From Paraneptunicella aestuarii (lineage in GTDB: Bacteria; Pseudomonadota; Gammaproteobacteria; Enterobacterales; Alteromonadaceae): a DNA stretch of 64,000 nt. The stretch covers positions 1,550,001-1,614,000 of the forward strand of contig NZ_CP074570.1 of the NCBI RefSeq assembly GCF_019900845.1, read 5' to 3'. The notes under the pieces are model-generated. The model worked only from the letters and a program-made list of their open reading frames with translations, did no database searches and was not told the origin of the DNA. The position numbers and the translations under genes were made by a program. Below, piece after piece: positions 1 through 10,219 of this stretch (the stretch's first letter is position 1; each line of letters starts with the position of its first letter).

Positions 1-570
1 CATCACTTCACGGTGAGCAGTGAACTCTTCCAGCGTAACCAAACCATCGCTATCAGCATCCATCAGAGCAAATCCTTCTGTGGCCTTTTCAGTGGCTTTG
101 GCCTGTACTTCAGTCAGGTCTAATACACCATCACCAGAGGTATCTGCGGCACTGAATCTGTCTTCGGGAGACTGAAACAGATCAGCATCCGGGATGATAA
201 TATTGTCGTTTCCTGTTTCTGCTTTCAGGTCGGTCACACACTGGATAATGTCGGCTGCAATATCTGAATGGTCAGGGGCTTCACCTCTGCGGCCTGTGGT
301 GGCTTCTTCAAGGCTTAAAAAGCCGTCATCATTAGCATCTTTGCGGTTGAACATGTTTTCTGCACGCGCTAAAGCCTGAGCTGTTAATTCGCTGCTATCG
401 ACATTGCCGTCACCACTGGTGTCTAAACGGCTAAAAGCGAATTCTGTGTTAGCGCCATGATGGCCTCCATGACCACGTCCTTTGGCATGTACAATGGGAG
501 CTGCAATCAAGGTGGTAACGGTCAGTGCTGCTAACAAAGCTGAAATGGCATTTTTGTTCATTGTTTTCAT
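1..570 (-). CDS. Exported EF-hand calcium-binding protein (3' end outside window)
   Basis: The reading frame is open from an ATG at 570 to the window edge, giving 190 codons with no stop, so the C-terminus is missing. The first ~30 residues form a Sec signal peptide (MKTMNK, a hydrophobic stretch, then a likely cleavage after VHA), followed by a Gly/His-rich stretch (KGRGHGGHHG). Four EF-hand loops are readable: DTSGDGNVDSSE, DANDDGFLSLEE, DTSGDGVLDLTE and DADSDGLVTLEE, all with Asp at positions 1, 3 and 5 and Glu at 12. It probably binds calcium in the periplasm or outside the cell; no catalytic domain is visible. An AGAAAG stretch precedes the start. It diverges from murJ, where many gammaproteobacteria carry rpsT. 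Role unknown; calcium binding is well supported. Confidence 0.85.
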   Translation of the reverse strand, partial: MKTMNKNAISALLAALTVTTLIAAPIVHAKGRGHGGHHGANTEFAFSRLDTSGDGNVDSSELTAQALARAENMFNRKDANDDGFLSLEEATTGRRGEAPDHSDIAADIIQCVTDLKAETGNDNIIIPDADLFQSPEDRFSAADTSGDGVLDLTEVQAKATEKATEGFALMDADSDGLVTLEEFTAHREVM

Positions 571-727
571 AATCTTTCTCCGAGAGTCGGTTTTAATGGT
601 CTTCACTGGTTAAAACGGGTCAGCTTGCATTGCGTTGACAAACAATTTAAAAAACTTTCAAATTTTTTCAGGTGAATTGAATATGAAAGGCTGGGAAGCC
701 TTTATTTTAATTGGTTTACAGCGGGAT

Positions 728-755
728 CTTGTGTCGACATACTTGTGTCGACATA
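728..755. repeat. Perfect tandem 14-bp repeat with TGTCGACA palindromes
   Basis: CTTGTGTCGACATA occurs at 728-741 and again at 742-755. Each copy holds the 8-bp palindrome TGTCGACA. The pair lies between the -35-like and -10-like hexamers of the proposed murJ promoter, so it could be an operator or simply a small tandem duplication. Confidence 0.75.
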
Positions 756-757
756 AT
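729..757 (+). promoter_or_regulatory. Candidate sigma-70 promoter of murJ
   Basis: TTGTGT (729-734) and CATAAT (752-757) are separated by 17 bp. A transcript starting near 764 would leave about 27 nt before the TTG start at 791. This would exclude the upstream ATG codons at 635 and 683 as starts. Prediction by eye only. Confidence 0.4.
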
Positions 758-790
758 AGGCGCAGATTTTTCTTCAGATTGAATGTTACC

Positions 791-2371
791 TTGTCTAAAA
801 AACTTCTAAAGTCAGGCCTGATTGTTAGCTTTATGACATTAATTTCCCGTGTTCTTGGTTTGGTTCGGGATGTGGTTGTCGCTAATTTATTGGGAGCTAA
901 TGCTGCTGCTGACGTATTTTTCTTCGCTAATAAAATTCCTAATTTCTTACGTCGCTTATTTGCTGAAGGGGCTTTTGCTCAAGCATTTATTCCGGTACTG
1001 ACCGAAGTTGAAGAGCAGGGTGACAGAGACAGATTACGTCTGTTTATTGCTCGTGTGTCCGGCACATTAGGTACAATTGTGACGGTTGTGACCTTGATCG
1101 GCGTTATCGCTTCTCCTGTTTTGGCTGCGCTTTTTGGTACGGGTTGGTTCCTTGATTATCTGCAAGGGGGAGAGGATGGAGCCAAGTTTGAATTAGCGGC
1201 CAGTATGCTCAGGATCACTTTCCCTTATTTGTGGTTTATTACCTTGGTTGGGCTGTCCGGGGCGATTCTTAATACCCTGAACCAATTCGCTGTCGCGGCG
1301 TTTACGCCTGTATTGTTGAATGTCGCTATTATTGCGTGTGCAATTTATCTGTCGCCAATGTTCGCTGAACCTGCTTATGCCCTGGCATGGGGCGTGTTCT
1401 TTGGTGGCTGTATTCAATTTCTATTTCAAATTCCTTATTTAAAACGTGCGGGTGTGTTGGTTAAGCCGCAATGGGGCTGGAATGATCCTGCTGTGACTAA
1501 AGTAAGAAAGCTCATGATCCCGGCTTTGTTTGGGGTGTCGGTCAGCCAAATTAATTTGTTGTTTGATACTTTGATTGCGAGTTTTTTGGTAACGGGATCA
1601 ATTAGCTGGTTGTATTACTCGGATCGTTTACTGGAATTTCCTCTTGGTTTGTTTGGTATTGCGATTGCCACCGTTATCTTGCCCACCTTGTCTCGAGATT
1701 TTGTGTCCGACAATAGTAAACAGTTTGCTGCCAATATGGATTGGGGCGTGCGTATGGTTAGCATATTGGGGATTCCCGCTGCCGCAGGTTTATTTGTGCT
1801 GGCTGAACCTATGCTGCTGGTGTTATTCCAGCGCGGGGCTTTTACCGTTGAAACTGCGACCTTTGCTTCTTACAGCTTGATGGCGTATTCCACAGGCTTA
1901 TTGAGTTTTATGCTGGTGAAAGTGCTGGCGCCTGGTTTTTTCTCTCGTCAGGATACGAAAACGCCTGTGAAATATGGGATTTGGAGCATGATGGCCAACA
2001 TGGGGTTTAATCTGATTTTGGCGATACCCTTTGGTTATGTGGGTTTGGCAATGGCTACGGCGTTATCGGGCACGGTGAATGCGGCGTTGTTGTATCAAAA
2101 ACTGCATCGGAATGGGGTGTATCAGGTGTCTTCTGAAACCTTGATGTTTTTGTTTAGAGTGGCGCTGGCCTGTGTCAGCATGGTGGCTGCTGTTATGTAT
2201 TTTCTGCCGGATATGACGCAATGGTATGAGTGGCATTGGCGTCAGCAGGTATGGCAGTTAGGCTTATTGATTTTAATTGGTGCTACGGTGTTTATTTCTG
2301 TGTTATTGCTTCTTGGTGTTCGTTTGAGGCATTTGCAGGCTGTTCAGGCTAATGTACAAGCTGATACGTAG
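791..2371 (+). CDS. murJ: Lipid II flippase MurJ
   Basis: MurJ flips undecaprenyl-PP-MurNAc-pentapeptide-GlcNAc across the inner membrane for peptidoglycan synthesis. The 526-residue product has the family N-terminus (LSKKLLKSGLIVS, then ISRVLGLVRD), the conserved NKIPNFLRRLFAEGAFAQAF segment and about 14 hydrophobic membrane segments, and its length is normal. The frame is open back to ATG 635, but those ~50 extra residues are not membrane-like or family-like. Homology begins at the TTG codon at 791, which sits just after a plausible promoter, so TTG is chosen; no strong Shine-Dalgarno is visible. It is first in the block leading to ribF and ileS, with an M24 peptidase gene inserted in between. 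Confidence 0.95.
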   Translation: MSKKLLKSGLIVSFMTLISRVLGLVRDVVVANLLGANAAADVFFFANKIPNFLRRLFAEGAFAQAFIPVLTEVEEQGDRDRLRLFIARVSGTLGTIVTVVTLIGVIASPVLAALFGTGWFLDYLQGGEDGAKFELAASMLRITFPYLWFITLVGLSGAILNTLNQFAVAAFTPVLLNVAIIACAIYLSPMFAEPAYALAWGVFFGGCIQFLFQIPYLKRAGVLVKPQWGWNDPAVTKVRKLMIPALFGVSVSQINLLFDTLIASFLVTGSISWLYYSDRLLEFPLGLFGIAIATVILPTLSRDFVSDNSKQFAANMDWGVRMVSILGIPAAAGLFVLAEPMLLVLFQRGAFTVETATFASYSLMAYSTGLLSFMLVKVLAPGFFSRQDTKTPVKYGIWSMMANMGFNLILAIPFGYVGLAMATALSGTVNAALLYQKLHRNGVYQVSSETLMFLFRVALACVSMVAAVMYFLPDMTQWYEWHWRQQVWQLGLLILIGATVFISVLLLLGVRLRHLQAVQANVQADT

Positions 2372-2410
2372 AATTAAATACAGTGAACTTCGAAAAAAGG
2401 CTTTTTAAGC

Positions 2411-3712
2411 ATGAATAAACGTGATTTTCTGAAACTGTCCGGGTTGAGCCTTGCTTCGTCTGTGCTTCCGGCAACTGCACTTGCGGCTTCGAATCATTCG
2501 AGTGAAAACGCACTAAAGCCATCGTCTTTGTCTTCCTTGGAATCGATCACTACGGGTATTGAACCGATTAGCTCAGATGAAAGAGTTCGGCGTATTAAAA
2601 AAGCGCAGGAAATCATGAAAAGCTTGAATATTGCTGCCTTGGTATTAGAACCGGGGGCGGCGATGGATTACTTCTCTGGTATTCAGTGGTGGCGAAGCGA
2701 GCGCTTAACTGCGCTGATCATTCCACAGCAAAGTGAAGTGGCTGTAGTTTGTCCATTCTTTGAAGAACCCAGCATTCGCGAAACTTTGCAAGTGGGCAAA
2801 GATGTGCGTGTTTGGCAAGAACACGAAAGCCCGTTTAAACAGGTTAAAGCCATTCTTAAAGATCGCGGTATCAACAAAGGCAAAATCGCTTTTGAAGAGA
2901 GCGTGCGTTATTTTGTATTGCAAGGCGTGATGGCGGAGTTGTCCGACATGGAGCATGTCAGTGCAGAGCCTGTCACTCGCGGTTGCAGAATGTACAAGAG
3001 CTTGCATGAATTACAACTGATGCATAAAGCCAATGAAGTCACATTAAAGGCTTATGAGCATGTGTGGCAGCAATTGCAGGTGGGTATGAGCCAAAGCCAG
3101 GTAGTTGGCTTAATGAAGCAAGCTCAGTCGCAGTTGGGAGGCTCAGGCGCTTGGGCGTTGGCATTGTTTAATGAAGCCAGTGCTTATCCGCATGGCACAA
3201 GAGAGGAGCAGACAATTCGTGAAGGTTCTGTGGTACTGATGGATTCCGGCTGTACTGTGCATGGTTATCGCTCTGATATTAGTCGTACCTTTGTTTTTGG
3301 TGAGGCAAATAGCAAGCAGCGTAAAATCTGGAATACAGTGCATAAGGGGCAAATGATCGCGTTTGAAAAAGCGCAAATTGGCACTGCCGCCGGTAAGGTC
3401 GATGATAGCGTTCGCGCGTTTTATCAGTCACAAGGATTTGGCCCCGAATACAAACTGCCGGGGTTATCACATCGAACTGGTCATGGCATTGGCATGGAAA
3501 CTCACGAAAGCGTAAATTTTGTTCATGGCGAAACAACGCCTTTGCAATTAGGTATGTGTTTCTCCAATGAACCGGGAATTTATATACCGGGCGAATTTGG
3601 TGTGCGCTTGGAAGATTGTCTATATATGGGTGAGAAAGGAGCTCAGTGGTTTACCGAACCGCCAGCATCGTTAGAGCAACCCTTGGGTAAATTAGCGCCA
3701 ATGCCTGTTTAA
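2411..3712 (+). CDS. Exported M24-family metallopeptidase (Xaa-Pro dipeptidase/creatinase fold)
   Basis: The 433-residue protein has the pita-bread fold of the M24 family (aminopeptidase P, prolidase, creatinase). All five dinuclear metal ligands can be read: D278 (LMDSG), D289 (SDISR), H358 (GHGIGME), E387 (NEPG) and E401 (RLED). An N-terminal creatinase-type domain covers roughly residues 55-190. The start MNKRDFLKLSG followed by a hydrophobic stretch to ATALA resembles a Tat signal with KR in place of RR, so it is probably exported to the periplasm; Sec export is the alternative. It lies 39 nt after murJ and 130 nt before ribF's extended frame, an unusual place in this conserved block. Substrate not identifiable; a proline-containing peptide is the family default. 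Confidence 0.85.
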   Translation: MNKRDFLKLSGLSLASSVLPATALAASNHSSENALKPSSLSSLESITTGIEPISSDERVRRIKKAQEIMKSLNIAALVLEPGAAMDYFSGIQWWRSERLTALIIPQQSEVAVVCPFFEEPSIRETLQVGKDVRVWQEHESPFKQVKAILKDRGINKGKIAFEESVRYFVLQGVMAELSDMEHVSAEPVTRGCRMYKSLHELQLMHKANEVTLKAYEHVWQQLQVGMSQSQVVGLMKQAQSQLGGSGAWALALFNEASAYPHGTREEQTIREGSVVLMDSGCTVHGYRSDISRTFVFGEANSKQRKIWNTVHKGQMIAFEKAQIGTAAGKVDDSVRAFYQSQGFGPEYKLPGLSHRTGHGIGMETHESVNFVHGETTPLQLGMCFSNEPGIYIPGEFGVRLEDCLYMGEKGAQWFTEPPASLEQPLGKLAPMPV

Positions 3713-3887
3713 TCGTAATTTCTTTGGGTTCAAATTCAATTTTCCCTGTGTGCAGGCTGTATCTATTTTGAAGGTTAGTTATAATCCGTCGGATTTTTTG
3801 CATGAAAGTATCAATCGTTGATGGCTTTATGAGCAATCTTGTTTGATGGCGGCAAATTTTCCCGGGTTAAATATTAAGAGGTCTGGC

Positions 3888-4865
3888 TTGGAGCTGATTC
3901 GAGGGTTACACAATCTAAATAGCAGCCACAATGGTTGTGTTCTGACCATCGGTAAGTTCGACGGTGTTCATCTGGGACATCGCGCTGTTTTAAAACAGGT
4001 CATAGAGAAAGCACGAGAATTGGGCGTGCCTTCTACTGTGATGGTGTTTGAGCCTCAACCTGAAGAATTGTTTTCTCCGTCTACGGCTCCGGCTCGATTG
4101 AGCAAGCTACGTGAAAAATACACCTTATTGCAGGAACTGGGCATCGACCGACTGATTTGCGTAAAGTTCGATCGCAAATTTGCCGCTCAGGAAGCGGGTT
4201 TCTTTGTGGAACAGTTGTTGGTTAAACAACTGGGTGTGAAATATCTGGTAGTGGGTGACGATTTTCGTTTTGGGCGTGGCAGAACCGGTGATTTTGCTAT
4301 GCTATTAGAAGCTGGCAAAAAATTTGGTTTTGACGTTGTTGATACTGCCAGTTTGAAGCACAAAGACAATCGAATCAGTTCATCGGCTATTCGAGACGCA
4401 TTGCTGAATGCCGATTTGGAAAAGGTTGCTGCTTTTCTCGGGCGTCCTTTTAGTATTAGTGGCAAAGTGGTACACGGCGATAAGCGGGGGCGTAGTATTG
4501 GTTTTCCCACCGCCAATGTGCTTCTGCACCGATGCAATTCTCCGGTAACGGGAGTGTTTGCAGTGGTCGTGCGATTAGTGCGAGACCGTGTAACTCGCAA
4601 CACCTTTGTTTCTGATGAAACGCGTTATTTTGGTGTTGCAAACGTGGGCAATAGACCCACTGTAAATGGTGTACGTTCCCAGTTGGAAGTACATATCTTT
4701 GATTTTAATGATCAGCTATATGGCAAAAATGTAGTGGTAGAACTACACCATAAAATCAGAGATGAACAAAAATTTGATTCCTTTGAGTTGCTCAAGGAAC
4801 AAATCGTAAAAGATGCAGAGACTGCGAAAAACTGGTTACAAGCGCATTTGACGCTAGAAAATTAA
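3888..4865 (+). CDS. ribF: Bifunctional riboflavin kinase / FAD synthetase
   Basis: RibF phosphorylates riboflavin to FMN and adenylates FMN to FAD. The N-terminal nucleotidyltransferase domain shows GKFDGVHLGH and the DDFRFGRGRTGD segment; the C-terminal kinase domain shows GDKRGRSIGFPTAN and GVANVGNRPT. The frame is open from ATG 3843, but family homology begins at LELIRGLHN. The TTG at 3888 is preceded by AAGAGG at a 7-nt spacing, so TTG is taken as start, giving 325 residues, close to the usual ~310. Located between the M24 peptidase and ileS, as in other gammaproteobacteria apart from the inserted peptidase. Confidence 0.95.
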   Translation: MELIRGLHNLNSSHNGCVLTIGKFDGVHLGHRAVLKQVIEKARELGVPSTVMVFEPQPEELFSPSTAPARLSKLREKYTLLQELGIDRLICVKFDRKFAAQEAGFFVEQLLVKQLGVKYLVVGDDFRFGRGRTGDFAMLLEAGKKFGFDVVDTASLKHKDNRISSSAIRDALLNADLEKVAAFLGRPFSISGKVVHGDKRGRSIGFPTANVLLHRCNSPVTGVFAVVVRLVRDRVTRNTFVSDETRYFGVANVGNRPTVNGVRSQLEVHIFDFNDQLYGKNVVVELHHKIRDEQKFDSFELLKEQIVKDAETAKNWLQAHLTLEN

Positions 4866-4959
4866 AAACCGTTTTTCTGTCAGTACATTAATTTCATTCA
4901 AGCTAATTTGGCAAGGCACTGAATTAGCACACATTCATCAGTTGTGGATTTGAGGATAC

Positions 4960-7788
4960 ATGAGCGATTACAAACACACCTTAAACTTACCGGAAACTGA
5001 GTTTCCAATGCGAGGCAACTTGTCTCAGCGCGAGCCTGAAATGCTCAAACAATGGACTGAGAAAGGTTTGTACGAAAAAATTCGCGCAGCTAAAAAAGGC
5101 AAGACGCCTTTTGTTTTGCACGATGGCCCTCCTTATGCGAATGGTGTGATCCATATTGGTCACGCTCTGAACAAGATCCTCAAAGATATAATTATCAAAT
5201 CTAAAACACTGTCTGATTTTGACTCACCCTATGTGCCAGGTTGGGATTGCCACGGTCTGCCTATTGAATTGATGGTAGAAAAGAAAGTAGGTAAGCCGGG
5301 CAACAAGGTTAGTACAGCTGAATTCCGTGAAAAGTGCCGTGAATATGCCAATCAGCAAATTGAATTGCAGAAAGCTGATTTTATCCGCTTGGGTGTGCTT
5401 GGTACGTGGGATAAACCCTACAAAACCATGGATTTTAAATCGGAAGCCGACATTATCCGTATGCTGGGTAAAATCACCGAATCCGGGCATCTGGAAAAAG
5501 GTTTCAAACCTGTTCACTGGTGTACTGACTGTGGTTCCGCGTTAGCAGAAGCGGAAGTGGAATATAAAGACAAAACTTCACCTGCTATTGATGTGGCATT
5601 CCCTGCGGTTGATGAATATGAGCTGGTACAAAGCTTTAAGCATCCTGAAGGTCATACTGGTGAAGGTCATGTTTCAGTTGTTATCTGGACAACCACGCCT
5701 TGGACACTTCCTGCCAACCGTGCGGTAGCCGTTAGCCCTGATTTGGAATATGCCTTGGTTCAAGTCGAAATCGAAGGCAAGAAACGCCGTTTGATTGTGG
5801 CTTCCGAGCTAGTGAAATCCTGTATGGATCGTTTTGGCGTTGAGCACTATCACAATCTGGGGTTTGCCAAAGGTTCCGATTTGGAAAATGTGCGCGTTAA
5901 GCACCCATTCTATGATTTTGATGTGCCTATTATCCTGGGCGATCACGTTACCACTGATTCCGGTACGGGCTTGGTTCATACAGCTCCTGGGCACGGTGTA
6001 GACGACTTTAATGTCGGCAAACATTATGGATTGGAAGTGGCTAACCCGGTGGGTGCCAACGGCGTATATATGGAAAACACCGAGCTGTTTGCGGGTGAGC
6101 ACGTATTTAAAGCCAATGACCACGTTGTTGAAGTGCTGAAAGAAAAAGGCAACTTGTTGCATCATCATGCTTATCAGCATAGTTATCCGCATTGCTGGCG
6201 TCACAAAACCCCGATTATTTTCCGTGCTACGCCTCAGTGGTTTATCAGCATGGACAAAAAAGGTTTACGTAAGCAGTCTTTGGCTGCGATCAAAGAAACC
6301 AAGTGGATCCCTGATTGGGGTCAAGGTCGTATCGAAAGCATGGTTGAAGGCCGCCCTGACTGGTGTATCTCTCGTCAGCGTACATGGGGTGTGCCGATTG
6401 CCTTGTTCATTGACAAGAACACAGGTGACTTGCATCCAAACACCGCCGAGCTGATTGAAAAAGTGGCTTTGCAGGTGGAACAGAAAGGCATTCAGGCATG
6501 GTGGGATTTAGACACCGCCGAATTACTGGGTGATGACGCCGAGCAGTACACCAAAGTAACCGATACGTTAGACGTATGGTTTGACTCAGGTGTGACTCAT
6601 TACTTTGTTGTGGATCGTCGCGATGATATTCCGGCATCTGCCAATTTATATCTGGAAGGTTCAGATCAACACCGTGGCTGGTTTATGTCGTCCTTGATGA
6701 CGTCTATCGCAGCTAAAGGTGAAGCGCCATACAAAGAAGTGCTGACGCACGGTTTTACTGTTGACTCTCAAGGGCGCAAGATGTCCAAGTCATTGGGCAA
6801 CACGGTTTCGCCACAAGAAGTGGTCAACAAGATGGGCGCAGATATTTTGCGTTTGTGGGTGGCTTCAACCGATTATCGTGGTGAAATTGCCGTTTCTGAT
6901 GAAATCCTGAAACGTGCTGCGGATACTTATCGTCGTGTGCGTAATACCGCTCGTTTCTTGCTGGCTAACCTGAGTGGTTTCAATCCTGCTACGGATTTGT
7001 TGGATAGCAAAGACATGGTGGCGTTGGATTGCTGGGCGGTAGAACGTGCCAAAAATACCCAGAAAGAGATTATCAAAGCCTACAACGATTATGACCTGAT
7101 CAATGTTACCCAAAAGCTGATGCAGTTCTGCTCTGTTGAAATGGGTAGCTTCTATCTGGATGTGATCAAAGATCGTCAATATACAGCGAAAACCGACAGT
7201 CAGGCTCGTCGTTCATGTCAAACTGCTTTGTATCATATTGCTGAAGCGCTGGTTCGCTGGATGGCGCCCATTACCAGCTTTACTGCACATGAAATTTGGC
7301 AGGAATTGCCGGGTGAGCGTGACGAGTTTGTCTTCACGGGTGAATGGTATGAGGGTTTTGGTGCTGCTGAAACCCAGGAAGGTTACGACAACCGTTATTG
7401 GCAACAGATTTTGTTGGTTAAAACTGAAGTGAATAGAGCGTTGGAACAGGCTCGCCGTGACAAAACTATCGGTAGTTCATTAGATGCAGCCGTAACTGTG
7501 TATGCTTCTGATGACGTCCGTGCTCAACTGGCGAAGCTGGAAGATGAATTGCGTTTTGTCCTGTTAACGTCTTTGGCTGATGTACAGCCATTGGATGCGG
7601 CTCCTGCTGATGCGATTGAAACTGAAATGGCTGAGGTTAAATTGGTTTTAACCAAAGCGCCTGGAACCAAGTGTGCGCGTTGTTGGCATCACAGAGAAGA
7701 CGTAGGTAGTAACGATAAGTACGAGGATTTGTGCTTGCGTTGTGTCGACAACGTTGAAGGCGAAGGTGAATCGCGTCGTTATGCTTAA
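4960..7788 (+). CDS. ileS: Isoleucyl-tRNA synthetase
   Basis: Class I aminoacyl-tRNA synthetase charging tRNA-Ile in the cytosol. The 942-residue product has the normal length. HIGH is at residues 65-68 ([10 protein letters not shown]), KMSKS at 607-611, and the CP1 editing domain with [11 protein letters not shown] lies between them. The C-terminal zinc-binding region shows CARCWHH and CLRC. This is the bacterial single-zinc-tail type (sensitive class), not the mupirocin-resistant eukaryote-like type. Its last 8 nt overlap the lspA start, so the two are probably translationally coupled. Confidence 0.98.
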   Translation: MSDYKHTLNLPETEFPMRGNLSQREPEMLKQWTEKGLYEKIRAAKKGKTPFVLHDGPPYANGVIHIGHALNKILKDIIIKSKTLSDFDSPYVPGWDCHGLPIELMVEKKVGKPGNKVSTAEFREKCREYANQQIELQKADFIRLGVLGTWDKPYKTMDFKSEADIIRMLGKITESGHLEKGFKPVHWCTDCGSALAEAEVEYKDKTSPAIDVAFPAVDEYELVQSFKHPEGHTGEGHVSVVIWTTTPWTLPANRAVAVSPDLEYALVQVEIEGKKRRLIVASELVKSCMDRFGVEHYHNLGFAKGSDLENVRVKHPFYDFDVPIILGDHVTTDSGTGLVHTAPGHGVDDFNVGKHYGLEVANPVGANGVYMENTELFAGEHVFKANDHVVEVLKEKGNLLHHHAYQHSYPHCWRHKTPIIFRATPQWFISMDKKGLRKQSLAAIKETKWIPDWGQGRIESMVEGRPDWCISRQRTWGVPIALFIDKNTGDLHPNTAELIEKVALQVEQKGIQAWWDLDTAELLGDDAEQYTKVTDTLDVWFDSGVTHYFVVDRRDDIPASANLYLEGSDQHRGWFMSSLMTSIAAKGEAPYKEVLTHGFTVDSQGRKMSKSLGNTVSPQEVVNKMGADILRLWVASTDYRGEIAVSDEILKRAADTYRRVRNTARFLLANLSGFNPATDLLDSKDMVALDCWAVERAKNTQKEIIKAYNDYDLINVTQKLMQFCSVEMGSFYLDVIKDRQYTAKTDSQARRSCQTALYHIAEALVRWMAPITSFTAHEIWQELPGERDEFVFTGEWYEGFGAAETQEGYDNRYWQQILLVKTEVNRALEQARRDKTIGSSLDAAVTVYASDDVRAQLAKLEDELRFVLLTSLADVQPLDAAPADAIETEMAEVKLVLTKAPGTKCARCWHHREDVGSNDKYEDLCLRCVDNVEGEGESRRYA

Positions 7789-8287
7789 AGCGTTTAAGGA
7801 GACTGGATTACGATGGCTGTGGGTTGCAGCCATCGCATTTGGTATTGATCAAATCACTAAATTTATGGTGCTTGATGGCATGGAGTTATACCAGTCTATT
7901 CAAATCATGCCATTTTTTAATCTTACCCATGTACATAATTATGGTGCTGCATTTAGCTTTTTAAGTGACGCGGGTGGCTGGCAACGCTGGTTCTTCACAT
8001 TAATTGCGGTGTCTGTCAGTGGATTGATTTTGTGGTGGTTACGTCAAACCAGCAAAGAGCAAGTTCTATTGCCTATTGCCTTTTCTCTTATTTTAGGTGG
8101 GGCGATTGGAAACTTGTTTGATCGCCTGGTGCATGGCTATGTCATCGACTTTCTTGATTTCTACTACCAAAACTATCATTGGCCAGCCTTTAATATTGCT
8201 GACAGTGCGATCTTTCTGGGTGCAGCGATTTTGATCCTGGATGCCTTTAAAAACCCTGATCCTATTGATGAAGAAGATGACAAATAA
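7781..8287 (+). CDS. lspA: Lipoprotein signal peptidase (signal peptidase II)
   Basis: LspA cleaves signal peptides of diacylated prolipoproteins in the inner membrane. The protein has 168 residues and four membrane segments. The catalytic aspartates are D123 (VIDFLDF) and D141 (NIADSAIF), with the upstream GNLFDRL motif also present. The start ATG at 7781 lies inside the end of ileS; the frame continues 13 codons further up, but those residues are not family-like. It overlaps ileS by 8 nt and fkpB by 11 nt. Confidence 0.97.
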   Translation: MLKAFKETGLRWLWVAAIAFGIDQITKFMVLDGMELYQSIQIMPFFNLTHVHNYGAAFSFLSDAGGWQRWFFTLIAVSVSGLILWWLRQTSKEQVLLPIAFSLILGGAIGNLFDRLVHGYVIDFLDFYYQNYHWPAFNIADSAIFLGAAILILDAFKNPDPIDEEDDK

Positions 8288-8717
8288 ACAAGTGATAACC
8301 GACAAAAGTGAAGTAGTGCTGCATTTCGACTTGAAATTGCAGGATGGTTCGGCGGCTGACAGTACCCGTGTACACAATAAGCCAGCCAAGCTTGTGATTG
8401 GGGATGGTAATCTGACACCCAGTTTTGAAGCCTGTTTGTTAGGTTTGAGTGTGGGTGACAAGAAGTCTTTCACATTGGCACCAGAAGATGCATTTGGGAT
8501 GCCTAATCCCGACAATATTCATCATGTGGATCGTGCCAAGTTTGATGCAGATACACCAGCTGAGCCGGGAATGATTATCACTTTTTCTCAACCCGGCGGT
8601 ATTGAGATCCCGGGAATTATTCGTGAAGTGATTGGTGATTCTGTGACCGTGGATTTTAATCATCCATTGGCTGGGCAAACGGTCATTTTTGATGTTGAAA
8701 TCCTGGAAGTGAAATAA
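8277..8717 (+). CDS. fkpB: FKBP-type peptidyl-prolyl isomerase (SlpA/FkpB)
   Basis: Cytosolic SlyD/FkpB-like proline isomerase of about 146 residues without signal peptide. Family features: [12 protein letters not shown] at the start, [24 protein letters not shown], and the C-terminal signature [16 protein letters not shown]. The insert-in-flap domain is the short FkpB type and there is no His-rich tail as in SlyD. Start codon uncertain: ATG 8277 (MTNKQ) or ATG 8268 (MKKMTNKQ), both overlapping the end of lspA. Conserved position between lspA and ispH. Confidence 0.93.
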   Translation: MTNKQVITDKSEVVLHFDLKLQDGSAADSTRVHNKPAKLVIGDGNLTPSFEACLLGLSVGDKKSFTLAPEDAFGMPNPDNIHHVDRAKFDADTPAEPGMIITFSQPGGIEIPGIIREVIGDSVTVDFNHPLAGQTVIFDVEILEVK

Positions 8718-8737
8718 GTCTGGAGCATGAGGGCATT

Positions 8738-9682
8738 ATGAATATTCATTTGGCGAATCCCCGTGGTTTTTGTGCTGGCGTTGACCGAGCCATTACCATT
8801 GTTGAACGTGCTTTGGAGCTTTTCTCTCCGCCAATTTATGTGCGTCATGAAGTGGTTCATAACAAGTTTGTGGTTAATCGCTTGCGTGATATGGGCGCTA
8901 TTTTTGTTGATGAATTACATGAAGTGCCCGACGACAGCATTGTGATTTTTTCTGCTCATGGCGTGTCGCAGCAAGTGCGTAAAGACGCTGATGAACGCGG
9001 TTTGCGAGTGTTTGATGCAACCTGTCCTTTGGTGACTAAAGTGCATATGGAAGTGAGTCGAGCCTCCAAGCGAGCTATTGAATGTATCTTGATTGGGCAT
9101 CAAGGGCATCCGGAAGTGGAAGGAACAATGGGGCAGTACGACAACGACGAGGGCGGCATTTATCTGGTTGAATCGACAGATGATGTAGGAAAGCTGCAGG
9201 TGAAGAATCCCGACTTGTTGTATTATTGCAGCCAGACGACGTTATCGGTGGATGATACCTCTGACATTATTGACGCGCTGCGTGCTCGTTTTCCTAATAT
9301 TGAAGGCCCCAGAAAAGATGATATTTGCTACGCGACTCAGAATCGCCAGGATGCGGTAAGAGAGCTGGCTGGCAATTGTGATTTGGTTCTGGTTGTTGGC
9401 GCGAAAAACAGTTCTAACTCTAACCGTTTGAAAGAGCTGGCGGAGAAAATCGGCGCTCATGCTCATTTGATTGACGACTCTGACGCTATTCAGGTGGAAT
9501 GGTTGCAAGGTGTTGAGAATGTGGGAGTTACTGCGGGAGCCTCTGCTCCAGAAGTGCTGGTGAAAGGCGTGGTGGATAAGCTGGTTTCTCTTGGGGCTAA
9601 AAATGTTCAGGAAACCCTTGGACGAGAAGAGAACATTGAGTTTGCGGTTCCGAAAGAATTACGCATTAAGCAAGTGAGCTAG
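8738..9682 (+). CDS. ispH: 4-hydroxy-3-methylbut-2-enyl diphosphate reductase
   Basis: IspH (LytB) performs the last step of the non-mevalonate isoprenoid pathway, reducing HMBPP to IPP and DMAPP with a [4Fe-4S] cluster. The 314-residue protein has the three cluster cysteines at C12 ([12 protein letters not shown]), C96 (DATCPLV) and C197 ([11 protein letters not shown]). It closes the murJ-to-ispH block and lies 20 nt after fkpB. As in Pseudomonas, minor pilin genes follow on the same strand, although here a ~540-nt gap separates them. Confidence 0.98.
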   Translation: MNIHLANPRGFCAGVDRAITIVERALELFSPPIYVRHEVVHNKFVVNRLRDMGAIFVDELHEVPDDSIVIFSAHGVSQQVRKDADERGLRVFDATCPLVTKVHMEVSRASKRAIECILIGHQGHPEVEGTMGQYDNDEGGIYLVESTDDVGKLQVKNPDLLYYCSQTTLSVDDTSDIIDALRARFPNIEGPRKDDICYATQNRQDAVRELAGNCDLVLVVGAKNSSNSNRLKELAEKIGAHAHLIDDSDAIQVEWLQGVENVGVTAGASAPEVLVKGVVDKLVSLGAKNVQETLGREENIEFAVPKELRIKQVS

Positions 9683-10219
9683 CGTTATCCTCACTGATTG
9701 AAATCACATTGATACTACAGGGTTTGCCAGTGATTTTGTTGGCAAACTCTTATGATTAGAGACTATCAGATCTTATTCTGATCCCGGCTAACACTCCTCC
9801 TAAATCATTGTGTTTAACCCTTTATTTCCTCTGATTCCCTTTTGACATTGTTTTTAGCCCTGTTTTTGGCGAAAAATTATTGTGAACTTCTTCTCAAATT
9901 TAGCTATTGCTTTCCTTGCTTGAGCATTTGTGAATTCTGGTTAGGTATTAAAAATATTACATAATTATCTTTGTTTGAATGGCGCTTTCCATAGTCTTAT
10001 TTTAATTTAACTTATTGAATTAAAATGACTATATTTTTGTTTTTCTGTGTATGCCTTTCCTGTTTAGGTGTTCAAAAAGTAAAAACAGCTTCAAGTAAAT
10101 TTATACCTAATAACCCCTGCTAATAACCTATCAACACCAATTTGCCCTTACCTTGTACTAAAATTTGTCGAAACAGTAATTGAATCTGGAAATTTATCGG
10201 GGTTGGAGAATCTGACAGC
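9683..10219 (+). other. Non-coding AT-rich gap between ispH and pilV
   Basis: No credible gene on either strand over 537 nt. An 8-bp inverted repeat, GTTTGCCA (9722-9729) with TGGCAAAC (9740-9747) around a 10-nt loop, may end the ispH transcript, but it lacks a clear T-run. The rest is AT-rich and should hold the pil operon promoter; no convincing -35/-10 or sigma-54 site was recognised. A TTGGAGAA stretch at 10203-10210 is the likely pilV ribosome-binding site. Confidence 0.5.

Noticed and set aside
635..790. N-terminal extension of MurJ from ATG 635
   Set aside because: The ~50 residues are not family-like and the likely promoter at 729-757 lies downstream of this ATG.
9842..9880. Promoter with TTGACA upstream of pilV
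   Set aside because: No acceptable -10 hexamer at 16-18 bp spacing.
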